Below, piece after piece: positions 44,622 to 57,200 of a stretch of 64,000 nt of DNA (the stretch's first letter is position 1; each line of letters starts with the position of its first letter). The DNA is from Alistipes indistinctus YIT 12060 (lineage in GTDB: Bacteria; Bacteroidota; Bacteroidia; Bacteroidales; Rikenellaceae). The stretch lies in the NCBI RefSeq assembly GCF_025144995.1, contig NZ_CP102250.1:186001-250000 (forward strand), given 5' to 3'. Both the position numbers and the translations under genes were made by a program. The notes beneath the pieces are model-generated. The model made no database searches. It worked only from the letters and a program-made list of their open reading frames with translations, and was not told the origin of the DNA.

Positions 44622-45059
44622 TTAAGCGATGAATGCAGGAGGGGCGCGGAGGGCTGCGGGGCCTTGGGATTCGGCTCCGTGTAAAGCGGCAACGAACGGC
44701 CGGTAATCTACCGGGCTGCCGTGGCCACTGAGTAATAGTGAAAGATCAGGATATACGTAATAGAAAAGCGTGAAAACGAAAGCGTCGGCCGGTTGCAGGT
44801 CATGCGTATGGCCTAGGCAGAACTGGTGGTCGCTGTCGTTACGGCCCGACATGACGAACAGCTGGCGCAGGTCGCAGTCATTGTCCGTTTCGGGATGATG
44901 GTGCGAAGCGGTAACCGGCGCCTGCTGGCATTCGGTGCATTGCTCTACAACCGAAAACCGGATCGAACCGTCGCAGTGGTGGTGGTGAGGCAACACCGAC
45001 AATACCAGCATGAGTATGCCGGTACAGAGCAGGATGATGCGGATGCCTGTTTGCCTCAT
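44622..45059 (-). CDS. His/Cys-rich membrane protein upstream of the metal efflux operon (DUF6769-like)
   Basis: A 145-residue protein with one N-terminal membrane helix (about residues 7-24), then PHHHHCDG, CTECQ, SHHHPETDNDCD and HQFCLGHTHD motifs, and a second hydrophobic stretch near residues 92-112. The His and Cys count and its position suggest metal binding or sensing for the efflux pump. I believe it belongs to the DUF6769 type, but that name is from memory. An AAGGAG run about 10 bases before the ATG is an unusually good Shine-Dalgarno for this phylum. The 107-base gap to the adaptor holds no clear signal. Confidence 0.75.
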   Translation of the reverse strand: MRQTGIRIILLCTGILMLVLSVLPHHHHCDGSIRFSVVEQCTECQQAPVTASHHHPETDNDCDLRQLFVMSGRNDSDHQFCLGHTHDLQPADAFVFTLFYYVYPDLSLLLSGHGSPVDYRPFVAALHGAESQGPAALRAPPAFIA

Positions 45060-45140
45060 TGTGTTGATACTCCTTTTTGAACGTTCAGTTTATCGGCAGG
45101 TCGATGTTATTTTATAAACGGTTATTCGCCGTAAAATATT

Positions 45141-46394
45141 TTAGGCTGCGATTTTAGGTGTTTCGGCATCGCCTTTTTTCAACATATTGCGGTAAATCTT
45201 GTCCATGATCACGGCGATGGCTCCCCCGCCCGTCACATTGCCGGCGGTGCCGAAGCTGTCCATCGTGATGTAGAGTGCAATCATCAGGGCCTGCAATTCG
45301 GCGTTGAAACCCAAAATCGATGCGAGCAGTCCGAGTGCCGCCATGATCGCTCCGCCCGGGACGCCGGGAGCGGCTACCATCGCGATGCCGAGCATGAAGA
45401 TAAAGCCTGCATACAATTCGAATGTGATCGGGAATGTGTCGGGTGTCATCCACATGATCGCCAATGCACAGGCGACGATTTTCAGGATGCTGCCCGAGAG
45501 ATGGATCGTTGCGCAAAGCGGTACCACGAAACCTGCCAGATCGGGATGTACACCCATTTTGATCGTTTGTTGGAGCGATACGGGAATGGTAGCGGCGGAC
45601 GATTGCGTACCGAGAGCCGTGGCATAGGCCGGCAGCATGATGCGCAGCAGCTTGAGCGGATTACGCTTGGCGATCGCTCCGGCAATGGCATACTGGATCA
45701 GCAGCAGTGCGATGTGCATGACGAAGATGATGATGATCACCTTCAGGAACAGCGACATTACCTGCACAGCCTGTCCTTCGGCGCCCATTTTCAGGAAAAT
45801 TCCGAAGATGTAAAGCGGTAGCAGCGGTACGATCACTTTGCCGATCAGCAGGTTGATCACTTCCCCGAATTCATTGAGCGCATCCTTGAACGTACGTCCC
45901 GGTAGCGCGGCCAACCCCAAGCCTAAAATGAAAGAGAAGACCAATGCGGAAACGACGTCCATAAACGGCGGCATGTCGATCGTAAAAAACGGAGGGATCG
46001 TCGCACTGGTGATCGATGCCAGCGGGTTGGTCGCTTCCACGGCGGCGGTACCGGCGGCTGAAACCTCGTGTACCCCGCCGCCCGGCAGCAGGTACGGGAA
46101 GGTCGCCAGACAGGTGAAATAGGAGAAAAAACCCGCAAACAGTGTCGAGATATATGCGACGAGTGCCGTAATGCCCAACAGTTTACCCGCCCCGGATCCG
46201 AGGTCGGCAATACCCGGAGCCACCAGGCCGACAATAATCAGCGGAATGGAGAAGCTCAGGAAATTGCTGAAGATGGAGTTGATGGTGACGAAAATGCGAA
46301 CGCCGGGCGTCGGAAGGAAGGTCGAAAAGGTTAAGCCGAGAACGATTGCGATGACGATTTTCAGCAACAGTCCGACTTTGAAGCGTCGTTTCAT
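45141..46394 (-). CDS. Dicarboxylate/amino acid:cation symporter (SDF/DAACS family)
   Basis: A 417-residue inner membrane transporter of the GltP/SstT class. Eight membrane helices and two re-entrant hairpins are suggested by hydrophobicity. The conserved TQSSAATIPVSL in place of the SSS hairpin and PGGAIMAALGLL near the C-terminus support the family. The substrate could be glutamate, aspartate, serine or a dicarboxylate. It is a single-gene unit, divergent from the SMR gene. Confidence 0.9.
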   Translation of the reverse strand: MKRRFKVGLLLKIVIAIVLGLTFSTFLPTPGVRIFVTINSIFSNFLSFSIPLIIVGLVAPGIADLGSGAGKLLGITALVAYISTLFAGFFSYFTCLATFPYLLPGGGVHEVSAAGTAAVEATNPLASITSATIPPFFTIDMPPFMDVVSALVFSFILGLGLAALPGRTFKDALNEFGEVINLLIGKVIVPLLPLYIFGIFLKMGAEGQAVQVMSLFLKVIIIIFVMHIALLLIQYAIAGAIAKRNPLKLLRIMLPAYATALGTQSSAATIPVSLQQTIKMGVHPDLAGFVVPLCATIHLSGSILKIVACALAIMWMTPDTFPITFELYAGFIFMLGIAMVAAPGVPGGAIMAALGLLASILGFNAELQALMIALYITMDSFGTAGNVTGGGAIAVIMDKIYRNMLKKGDAETPKIAA

Positions 46395-46492
46395 TAGGCG
46401 GTTTTTAAATTTGAGCGTAAATATAAATAAATTTTCCCAATGAAAAATGCTATCTTCGCCCTCTCTGTGGCATTTGCCGATAATTTAACGTT

Positions 46493-46810
46493 ATGGCTTG
46501 GATTTATCTGATTTTAGGCGGCCTGTTCGAGATGGGTTGGGCGCTGGGATTGAAACTCTCGGAAACCATGCAGGTCAAGGTCTGGGGGATCCTGCTGGCT
46601 GTCGTATCGATGGCGCTGAGCATGTTCCTGCTCTATATCGCACAAAGAAGCATCCCGATCGGCACCGCTTATGTGGTGTGGACCGGGATCGGTGCTGTGG
46701 GGACACTGCTGGTCGGAATTTTTCTGTTCGGTGATTCGGCCGGATTCTGGCGTCTTTTCTCCGCCGGACTGATCGTTATCGGGGTGATCGGTCTGAAAAT
46801 TGCGCACTAG
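46493..46810 (+). CDS. sugE: Small multidrug resistance protein, SugE/Gdx type
   Basis: A 105-residue protein with four membrane helices. Glu13 (LGGLFEMGW) is the essential proton- and substrate-coupling residue, and GTAYVVWTGIGAVGT is the family signature. SugE-type members export guanidinium or quaternary ammonium. No guanidine riboswitch is visible in the 98-base upstream gap. Its 3' end overlaps the 3' end of the metallophosphoesterase gene by 35 bases, an unusual tail-to-tail arrangement. Confidence 0.9.
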   Translation: MAWIYLILGGLFEMGWALGLKLSETMQVKVWGILLAVVSMALSMFLLYIAQRSIPIGTAYVVWTGIGAVGTLLVGIFLFGDSAGFWRLFSAGLIVIGVIGLKIAH

Positions 46811-48017
46811 CGCTGCGCAGTGTGATGAGCGTTAGTTCGGGATAGGTCCCGATGCGCATCGGATAGATCACATATCCCATCCCATCGTTGATGTAGAGGT
46901 GCTTGTCGCCTTCCGTGTACAGTCCGCTCCAGCGCGGGTACATCCATTGGGCGGGGGACCAGACCCACTTGCCGACATGGATTTTCATCTGCATCGCGTG
47001 GACATGGCCCGACAGCGTAAGGTCGGCTTTGCCTGTCGCGCGGACCGCATCCCAGTTCTGGGGCGTATGCGAGATCAGGATGTTGAATGCGCTGTCCGGT
47101 ACGTTGCGGTAAGTGGCCTCCAGATCGCAGCCTCCCAGTCCGGTCTCGTGTCCGTTGTGAAAACCGTCCCGCGGATAGTTGACTCCCGAGACCGTGATGC
47201 TGTCCGCACCCCGTCGGATTGCTACCGATTGGTTGTTCAGCAGGTGCCATCCCATCCTGGCTTGTTTTTCTTCCAATAATTTAACGCTTTCGACTGGGCC
47301 GAAACCGGCGCGTTCCCGCATGTAGAATCCGAGATCGTGGTTGCCGAAAACCGAATAGATCCCGTCGCGGTTGCGGATCGATGCGAGGGCGGCCATGTCT
47401 TTGCCGCTCAGTTCACGGGCGTTCGTGTTTACGACGTCTCCACCGTTGACTACCAGGTCGGCTTCCAGGGCGTTGATCTTTTCGGTCATATGCCTGATCA
47501 GCGTGTTGTGCGGTCCGTAGTTGCCCGTATGCAGGTCGGAAAACATCACGATTCGGTACCCGTCGAAAGCAGCAGGCAGTTTATCCGACGTGATCGTGAT
47601 CTCTTTGACTTCGATATGATTGCGCCCGCGCGTGGCCCCGTAAATCATGACGCCGAGGCAGTACAGCCCGACGATCAGTCCGGCAGCGGAAAACCAATGC
47701 ACGCGCCGTTTTTTCACCCGGCTGGCCGGGTAATCAAGCAAGGAAAAGAGCAGGTATATCAATTTCGGGACGATCGACATCATAAAGATGGCGATAACCC
47801 ACAGGATGATCTGTACGTAGCGGGGCGAGGCTGCATCGGGCGCCATCCGGTAGCAGGTCAGGGCGATGACGATCAGTGTGTCGAGGAGAAGGAACGAAGC
47901 CAGATAAATCCGGTGTATCCAGGGCCGTTCCGGAAAAGCTTTTTTCAGACGGTGCCGGATCAGCAGATCTTGCAGGATGGAGATCAGAGCGAGCAGGAGA
48001 ATAAAGATTTTAATCAT
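46776..48017 (-). CDS. Membrane-anchored metallophosphoesterase (YkuE/YaeI-like)
   Basis: A 413-residue protein with four N-terminal membrane helices (to about residue 145) and a calcineurin-like phosphoesterase domain: SDLHTG, NGGDVV, GNHD and SGHVHAMQ are present and give the full dimetal site. Related enzymes hydrolyse UDP-diacylglucosamine or other phosphodiesters, but the substrate here is unknown. The in-frame codon at 48053 falls inside the -7 promoter box, so I use ATG 48017. Confidence 0.9.
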   Translation of the reverse strand: MIKIFILLLALISILQDLLIRHRLKKAFPERPWIHRIYLASFLLLDTLIVIALTCYRMAPDAASPRYVQIILWVIAIFMMSIVPKLIYLLFSLLDYPASRVKKRRVHWFSAAGLIVGLYCLGVMIYGATRGRNHIEVKEITITSDKLPAAFDGYRIVMFSDLHTGNYGPHNTLIRHMTEKINALEADLVVNGGDVVNTNARELSGKDMAALASIRNRDGIYSVFGNHDLGFYMRERAGFGPVESVKLLEEKQARMGWHLLNNQSVAIRRGADSITVSGVNYPRDGFHNGHETGLGGCDLEATYRNVPDSAFNILISHTPQNWDAVRATGKADLTLSGHVHAMQMKIHVGKWVWSPAQWMYPRWSGLYTEGDKHLYINDGMGYVIYPMRIGTYPELTLITLRSASAQFSDRSPR

Positions 48018-48050
48018 GGGGCAACGTAAACTAGGTATTCGACAGCTCTG

Positions 48051-48058
48051 CAAAAATA
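48051..48058 (-). promoter_or_regulatory. -7 promoter element for the metallophosphoesterase
   Basis: Minus-strand TATTTTTG matches TAnnTTTG exactly. The predicted start near 48047 lies upstream of ATG 48017. Confidence 0.5.
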
Positions 48059-48237
48059 CGACAAATCCTTGAAGTACGTGGAAGTGCCGATGCTGCTGTA
48101 CGCATAAAAACGTATTTTCTACCCGTTTAGTACCCCTTGTGTGGCTTCCTTGACAGGTTTTATTATTTTCGCGGGGTATTTCGTTTTGTCCATCGACGAT
48201 ATGAATCAGGTTGTTAATTCAAAGCTTAAACCAGGAT

Positions 48238-49473
48238 ATGAGTAAGTCGTTTTTCCGGCAGTTCCAGAACGAGGACTGGATTGCTACACTGATGGGATTG
48301 TTGCTTGTCGTGACAGTGATCGTCCTTCCGGGACTGATTCCCGTGTTTCCCAAGGAACTGAATACAGTGGGAGCATGGCTCTCCATCCTCGGACTGCTGG
48401 TGGTCGCCCTGTTGGTTTCCGCATTGGGTGTCCGGTTGCTGGGTGAACGATTGAAGGGTTTTCTTCCGGCTTTCGTTGCGATTTTTGTCCTGTCAGTCCT
48501 GTGTATGTTGCTTTCGGGTATCCCTGCGATCAAACGCACCGGATTCGAGTCGGTTTTCTTTTCAGTGGCCCTCGGATTGCTGATCCGCAATACCGTGGGA
48601 TTGCCCGCGTGGCTTTCGCCCGCAGTCCGCAGTGAATACTACATCAAGATCGGGCTGGTGCTGCTGGGTACGTCGGTGCTGTTCGGTGAGATTTTGGAAG
48701 CCGGATTTTTTGGTATTCTGCAGGGCATCGTCGTCGTGTTCAGCGTGTGGTATTTTACCTTTTGGCTGGCCCGCAAAATGAAAGTGGACGAAGAGATGGG
48801 CGTTATGCTGTCGAGTGCGGTGTCGATCTGCGGCGTGTCGGCTGCCATCGCCACCTGCGGGGCGATCAAGGGAGACAGTAAAAAACTGTCGTTCGTCGTG
48901 TCGATCGTGCTGATCGTGGCTATTCCGATGATGTACCTGATGCCCTATCTGGCCAAGTTGATGGGTTTGTCGCAGGAGGTGGCGGGCGCGTGGCTCGGCG
49001 GGACTATCGATACGACCGGAGCCGTGGTTGCGGCCGGCAAGTTTTTGGGTGAAACGGCAGAAACTTACAGCGTCATTATCAAGTCGTCGCAGAATGTCCT
49101 GCTGGGCGTGGCTGCGTTTATTATTTCGATCTATTGGTCGGTGCGGGGCACTTCGAATACAGAACTGAAACCCACTCCCCGTGTCTTGTGGGATCGTTTC
49201 CCTAAATTCGTCGTAGGATTTATGCTGGCGTCACTAATTTTCAGTACCTGCTTCGATATGGGGCAGGCAAAAGCCCTCGGCTCTCTGGCCAAGGGCTTGC
49301 GTGAGGTGATGTTCTCCGTCGCTTTCGTCTGCATCGGGTTGGAAACCGATTTCCGTTATATTTTCAAGGCCGAAAACCGGCGCTATATCGCTACGTTCCT
49401 GATCGCCCAGTGCTTTAATATCGTTGTGACGCTCATTGTCGCGTGGTTGCTGTTCGGCTGGCTGGCGGTGTAG
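48238..49473 (+). CDS. YeiH/YadS-type putative sulfate exporter family protein
   Basis: A 411-residue integral membrane protein with about eleven helices. The family motif appears as SAVSICGVSAAIATCGAIK, and IKIGLVLLGTSVLFG also fits the Cons_hypoth698 (YeiH) type. The substrate is uncertain: sulfate export is the usual label but has little experimental support. ATG 48238 (MSKSFF) is preferred to the TTG at 48211. It is a single-gene unit converging on the NAGPA gene; no terminator is seen in the 101-base gap. Confidence 0.88.
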   Translation: MSKSFFRQFQNEDWIATLMGLLLVVTVIVLPGLIPVFPKELNTVGAWLSILGLLVVALLVSALGVRLLGERLKGFLPAFVAIFVLSVLCMLLSGIPAIKRTGFESVFFSVALGLLIRNTVGLPAWLSPAVRSEYYIKIGLVLLGTSVLFGEILEAGFFGILQGIVVVFSVWYFTFWLARKMKVDEEMGVMLSSAVSICGVSAAIATCGAIKGDSKKLSFVVSIVLIVAIPMMYLMPYLAKLMGLSQEVAGAWLGGTIDTTGAVVAAGKFLGETAETYSVIIKSSQNVLLGVAAFIISIYWSVRGTSNTELKPTPRVLWDRFPKFVVGFMLASLIFSTCFDMGQAKALGSLAKGLREVMFSVAFVCIGLETDFRYIFKAENRRYIATFLIAQCFNIVVTLIVAWLLFGWLAV

Positions 49474-49574
49474 GAAACGTAATGTCGATCGCAATATCAA
49501 TGGCTTCGGGGTGCTGATTCCGTTTCAGATCCTTGATTCCGTTCCGCTCGTCCGTTGAATTTCCGCTTGTTTTA

Positions 49575-50450
49575 TCAATTCGTTGCGCTGTTTGCCGGAA
49601 CGACTAGCACGGCATTTCCCACTTTACGCGGAATGCGGATAAAAGCCACTTTATCCGAAGGCCGGTTGATGACTCTGTGCTTGCGTGACCAAAGTGCCGA
49701 AGATCCGCCTCCGTCCAGATTCAGTGCCGAACTCATGTCCAGCATGCGGCAACTCCATGCCAGTTCGGCCGGAGACATGCCGTCCGCTCCTTCCTGTCGT
49801 CCGTCCACGACCATCAATATAATGGTACCGTCAGGGCGAATGCCGATCACCGTGCGCGGATGGCGTTTGGTATCGCCGTAATTCAGCGGGATCAATTGAA
49901 CGTTGTCGTACATCAGCATCGGGCCGGCCCCCATCACGTTCGGATAGGGCGTATGCCAGAGCGAATCGGCGGCAGCCACACCGGGCAGGTTTTTGATGAA
50001 ATGCAGTCTTCCTGCACTATCCAGAGCGATTGCACCATTGCCCCACCCGCCTCCGGCGGTCAGGATAACGCCGTCGATTTTGGTGAAATCGTTGGCAATC
50101 GCCTGTTTGGTTTTCGTGATAAAATAACCGCCGTTGACCGCCACCTCCGCGTTAGCCTCCTTTTTACCGAGCCGTTTGACCGTCTCGCGCTTCTCCCCCT
50201 GTTTGAGCTGCAGGCGGTGCAACTGCGGGTTGAATTCCACGCAATAGATTTGCTGGTCGGAGTCGAACAACCTCAGGTCTACACTTTTGATCGTCAGGCC
50301 ATTGTCTGTTTCAACCGTCTTCCATGCCGCACCGGTTAAGGCAATCGAATCTTCCGGAGTTTGTGCCTGTAAGGTTTCAATGACTGTTAAACTGCACAAT
50401 AACAGTCCGATATGCCGGAACCGGGAAGCGCAAGCGTGAGTCGGTTTCAT
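49575..50450 (-). CDS. Phosphodiester glycosidase (NAGPA-domain) family protein, secreted
   Basis: A 291-residue exported protein. A signal peptide ending LQAQ is followed by an NAGPA domain: AVNGGYF near residue 105, GAGPMLM, RTVIGIRPDGTIILMVVDGRQ and the C-terminal ALNLDGGGSSALW signature. The human namesake removes GlcNAc from phosphodiester caps; bacterial members act on glycan phosphodiesters or wall polymers. The actual substrate is unknown. It lies alone, downstream of the ABC-F gene on the same strand. Confidence 0.9.
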   Translation of the reverse strand: MKPTHACASRFRHIGLLLCSLTVIETLQAQTPEDSIALTGAAWKTVETDNGLTIKSVDLRLFDSDQQIYCVEFNPQLHRLQLKQGEKRETVKRLGKKEANAEVAVNGGYFITKTKQAIANDFTKIDGVILTAGGGWGNGAIALDSAGRLHFIKNLPGVAAADSLWHTPYPNVMGAGPMLMYDNVQLIPLNYGDTKRHPRTVIGIRPDGTIILMVVDGRQEGADGMSPAELAWSCRMLDMSSALNLDGGGSSALWSRKHRVINRPSDKVAFIRIPRKVGNAVLVVPANSATN

Positions 50451-50513
50451 AACGTTGAGTTTTAGGTAAACGGGTTTTAGACGAAAGAATAGAGTCTGTA
50501 AACAGTTCGGAGC

Positions 50514-53178
<2,665 letters not shown>

Positions 53179-53307
53179 ACGGTACGAACGAATTGGGTGC
53201 CGAAAAAGTTTGCCATTTTAAAACATGTGCAGCGGCAAGGAAAGAGGGTTCCCCGGTCACAATGAGAAACCTATGTTTGTCAAACCGATGTTCCGGGATG
53301 TTTGGGA

Positions 53308-54033
53308 TTAAATCCAGAACAGGGCAGCCTTGCAAGCGGCCTGGTCGCTTCCTTCCGGCCGGATTTCGAATTTGTCGGCTTCTTCGCTGTTCTCCATCGC
53401 GATGACGACCTGTTGACCGTAACGGGTTTCATGCAGGAAGTTGATATCGAGGCGCCGCAGGCGTTGTGAAGTCAACTTTTCGAGCGGCAGCATGTCGACC
53501 ATCCATTGCACGTATTTCATACTGTTCGTATGTTGGTTGAAATCGATGTCGCTGTAACGGATACGGTGCGTTTCGGCGGCCGTGCCGTTTACCTTGGCTA
53601 TCTTCGCCGGACGGTCTATCGGCGGATCGGTTGCGATAACCGCCGCCATGTAATGTTCCAAAGTGCGCAGGTCGAGCGGCAGCCGTGTTTTGAAGTCGAT
53701 CATCGACCAATGGGTACAGCCTTTGCCGATGGCGTTGCCCGCCCGGTCATGCAGGATGAAGTTACGGGTGGTCATCAGGCGGTTGATGTCGCTGACCCAC
53801 GTTTCGATTTGGTAATGCTCGTACTCATCGGGATATCGGTCCATTTCGATCGCCATACGCGAGAGTACCCATGTGGTATTGTTGCTCTGCATCCAGCGGA
53901 GGCCGAAGCCTAGCCGGTCGGCATCCTCTCCCGCTGCATGCAGGATATGGTTCCCGAGGGTGATAATCGATGCTTTTTGGGTCAGGTCCACATCTCCGGG
54001 CTGTACCCGGTAATCGTATTTTCCACACTCCAT
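53308..54033 (-). CDS. Acyl-ACP thioesterase, two hot-dog domains
   Basis: A 241-residue thioesterase of the plant FatA/FatB-like bacterial family. Two hot-dog repeats are seen; LGFGLRWMQSNNTTWVLSRMAIEMDRYP belongs to the first and the catalytic region SDIDFNQHTNSMKYVQWMVDM to the second (Asn and His in FNQHTN). It releases free fatty acids from acyl-ACP in the cytoplasm. It is a single gene between the CDF gene and carB on the same strand, and the 188-base gap before it contains the hairpin at 54121. Confidence 0.9.
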   Translation of the reverse strand: MECGKYDYRVQPGDVDLTQKASIITLGNHILHAAGEDADRLGFGLRWMQSNNTTWVLSRMAIEMDRYPDEYEHYQIETWVSDINRLMTTRNFILHDRAGNAIGKGCTHWSMIDFKTRLPLDLRTLEHYMAAVIATDPPIDRPAKIAKVNGTAAETHRIRYSDIDFNQHTNSMKYVQWMVDMLPLEKLTSQRLRRLDINFLHETRYGQQVVIAMENSEEADKFEIRPEGSDQAACKAALFWI

Positions 54034-54120
54034 AAGTCGGTCGGATTTTGATCGTTGGTTTGGTTGTTTTTTTGTTCCCGCACGAATCCTGCCATTTCCC
54101 GCATCATCCGGTGAGATGAC

Positions 54121-54158
54121 GCTGCCCTGAACCGGGCGATTCGACCGGTCAGGGCAGC
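54121..54158. repeat. Hairpin downstream of carB
   Basis: GCTGCCCTG pairs with CAGGGCAGC, and ACCGG/CCGGT extends the stem past a one-base bulge. No T-run follows on the minus strand, so it may be a Rho-dependent or processed 3' end of the carB mRNA. Confidence 0.5.
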
Positions 54159-54222
54159 TGTTTCATACATGTCACCTGTTCGTATCCCGACAAGCGGCCG
54201 GGTACGATAGCGGGTAGGATTA

Positions 54223-57200
54223 TTATTTATACTCGTCCCACGCTTTGATCGCGATATCGGTCATCTTCATGTTGCAGAAAGCATGGATGAACGAAGCCGC
54301 CAGGCGTGCGTTGGTAATCAGCGGAATGTTGTGGTCGATTGCCGCGCGGCGGATCTTGAAGCCGTTGGTAATCTCACGGGTGGTATGGTCGCGCGGGATA
54401 TTCACCACCAGGTCGAATGTTTTGTCCGCGATCAGACTCAGTACGTTATCCGTCTTGTGTTCGTCGGGACGACTGACAGCAATGGCGTTTACGCCGTTTT
54501 CTTTAAGGAACTCGGCGGTTCCGGCGGTAGCGTAGATCGTATAGCCTTTTTTGTCCAGTTCGCCGCAGGCTTCCAGCATATCGACTTTCGATTTGGCCGA
54601 TCCCGAAGAGATCATCACGTTCTTTTTCGGGATGTTGTATCCCACTGCGATCATCGAGTTCAGCAGCGCTTCGTTGAAGTCGTCTCCGAGGCATCCTACC
54701 TCGCCGGTCGAAGCCATGTCGACGCCGAGAATCGGATCCGCTTTCAGCAGGCGTGCGAACGAGAATTGCGCAGCCTTGACGCCGATGTAATCGACGTCGA
54801 ATTTGTCCGGTTTTGCGTAAGGAGCGTCTAGCATGATTTTCGTTGCCGTTTCGATGAAGTTGCGCTTGAGGATCTTCGATACGAACGGGAAGCTGCGCGA
54901 AGCACGCAGGTTGCACTCGATCACTTTGATGTCGTTGTTCTTGGCCAGGAATTGAATGTTGAGCGGTCCGCTGATGTTCAGCTCTTTGGCGATTTGGCAA
55001 CTGATCTTTTTGATGCGGCGTCCGGTTTCGAAGTAAATCTTCTGGGCCGGGAATACCAGTGTCGCGTCACCGGAGTGCACGCCGGCGAATTCGACGTGTT
55101 CCGAGATCGCGTAATCGATGATCTCACCGGCGTGCGCTACCGCGTCGAACTCGATCTCTTTTGCATTTTCGAGGAATTTGGAGATCACGACCGGATACTC
55201 TTTCGACACCTTCGCGGCGATGCCGAGGAAATGTTCCATCTCCTGTTTGGTGTGGCAGACGCGCATGGCGGCTCCCGAAAGCACGTAGGACGGACGGATC
55301 AGTACCGGGAAGCCTACGCGGTCGACGAATTCGTTCACGTCGTCCATCGACGAAAGCTCTTTCCACTGCGGCTGGTCGATGCCGAGGTTGTCGAGCATCG
55401 ACGAGAATTTGTGCCGGTTCTCTGCACGGTCGATCGAAACGGCCGACGTCCCGAGGATGGGTACATTCTGGCGCTGGAGTTTCATGGCCAGGTTGTTCGG
55501 TATCTGGCCGCCGACCGAAACCATCACGCCGTTAGGCTGTTCGAGGTCGATTACGTCGAGTACGCGTTCTTCGGACAGTTCGTCGAAATAGAGCCGGTCG
55601 CACATGTCGTAGTCGGTCGAGACCGTCTCCGGGTTGTAGTTGATCATGATCGACGTGTAACCGAGCTTGCGTGCGGTTTGCACGGCGTTGACCGAGCACC
55701 AGTCGAACTCGACGGAGCTGCCGATGCGGTAAGCGCCCGAACCGAGTACCACGACCGATTTTTTATTGTGGTAGTAAGAGATATCGTGTTCGGAACCGTC
55801 GTAAGTCAAATAAAGGTAGTTGGTCAGTTCGGGATGCTCCGAAGCGACAGTGTTGATGCGCTTGACCGACGGCAGGACACCGAGGCGTTTGCGGTGGTTG
55901 CGTACGGCGATCATCTCTTTTTCGAGGTTGCCATTGGGCGCTTCGACCAAACGTGCGATCTGGAAATCCGAGAATCCGAGTCGCTTTGCCTCGCGCATCA
56001 CGTCGGCGGGAATTTCGGCGATCGTACCGTATTTTTTCAGCACGAGCGAGTATTGGTAGATGTTTTCGAGTTTGGAGAGGAACCACGGATCGATTTTGGT
56101 CAACTCGTGGAGTTTTTGTACGCTGTAACCTTTCTCAAAAGCAGCTGCAATGGCGAACATGCGCATATCGGTCGGATTGGCCAGTTCGTCGTCGAGGTTC
56201 TCGAAGGTGATGTCGCTGTTGCAGACGAAACCGTGCATCCCCTGCCCGACCATACGCAGACCTTTCTGGATGATTTCCTCGAAACTTTTGCCGATCGACA
56301 TGATTTCGCCGACCGATTTCATGCTCGATCCGATCTGGCGCGATACGCCTGCGAACTTGCTTAGGTCCCAGCGCGGGATTTTGCAAATCATGTAATCGAG
56401 TTGCGGCGCTACATAGGCCGAGTTCGGGGTGTTCATCTCTCCGATTTCGTCGAGCGTGTAGCCCAGGGCCAGTTTTGCGGCCACGAAAGCCAGCGGGTAG
56501 CCGGTCGCTTTGGATGCCAGTGCCGAGGAACGGCTCAGGCGTGCATTTACCTCGATTACGCGGTAATCGTCGGTGTCCGAATTGAATGCGTACTGGATAT
56601 TGCATTCACCGACGATGCCCAGATGGCGGATCGTCTTTTTCGAAAGTTCTTGCAGGAAACTCAATTCTTTCTCGTCGAGCGAGCAGGTCGGCGCCACGAC
56701 AATACTCTCACCGGTATGGATGCCCAACGGATCGACGTTTTCCATGCTGGCCACCGTGAAGCAGTGGTCGTTTTTATCGCGGATTACTTCGAATTCGATC
56801 TCTTTCCATCCTTTGAGCGATTCCTCGACCAGAATCTGCGGGGCGTACGAGAAAGAATTTTCAGCCCGGGCTTTGAGTTCATCCATGTCGTAGCAGAAAC
56901 CGCTGCCCATACCGCCCAGTACGTAGGCCGAGCGTACCATGACCGGGAAGCCGATCTTCTCGGCGGCCTGGATCGCCTCGTCCATCGTGTTGACTGCGAT
57001 GCTGCGCGGCGTTTTGATCTCGATTTCGTTCAGCTTCTTGACGAACAGGTCGCGGTCTTCGGTGTACATGATTGCTTCTACGGAAGTACCCAGTACCTCG
57101 ACACCGTATTTTTTCAGGATACCGTTCTGATACAACTCGGTGCCGCAGTTCAATGCGGTTTGGCCTCCAAAAGCGAGCAAAATGCCGTCGGGACGCTCTT

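Noticed and set aside
46395-46492. Guanidine riboswitch in front of sugE
   Set aside because: The 98-base gap is short and AT-rich, and shows none of the conserved ACG-containing stems.
54952-56364. Plus-strand open frame of 470 codons opposite carB
   Set aside because: carB is unmistakable on the other strand; the antisense product shows no motif.
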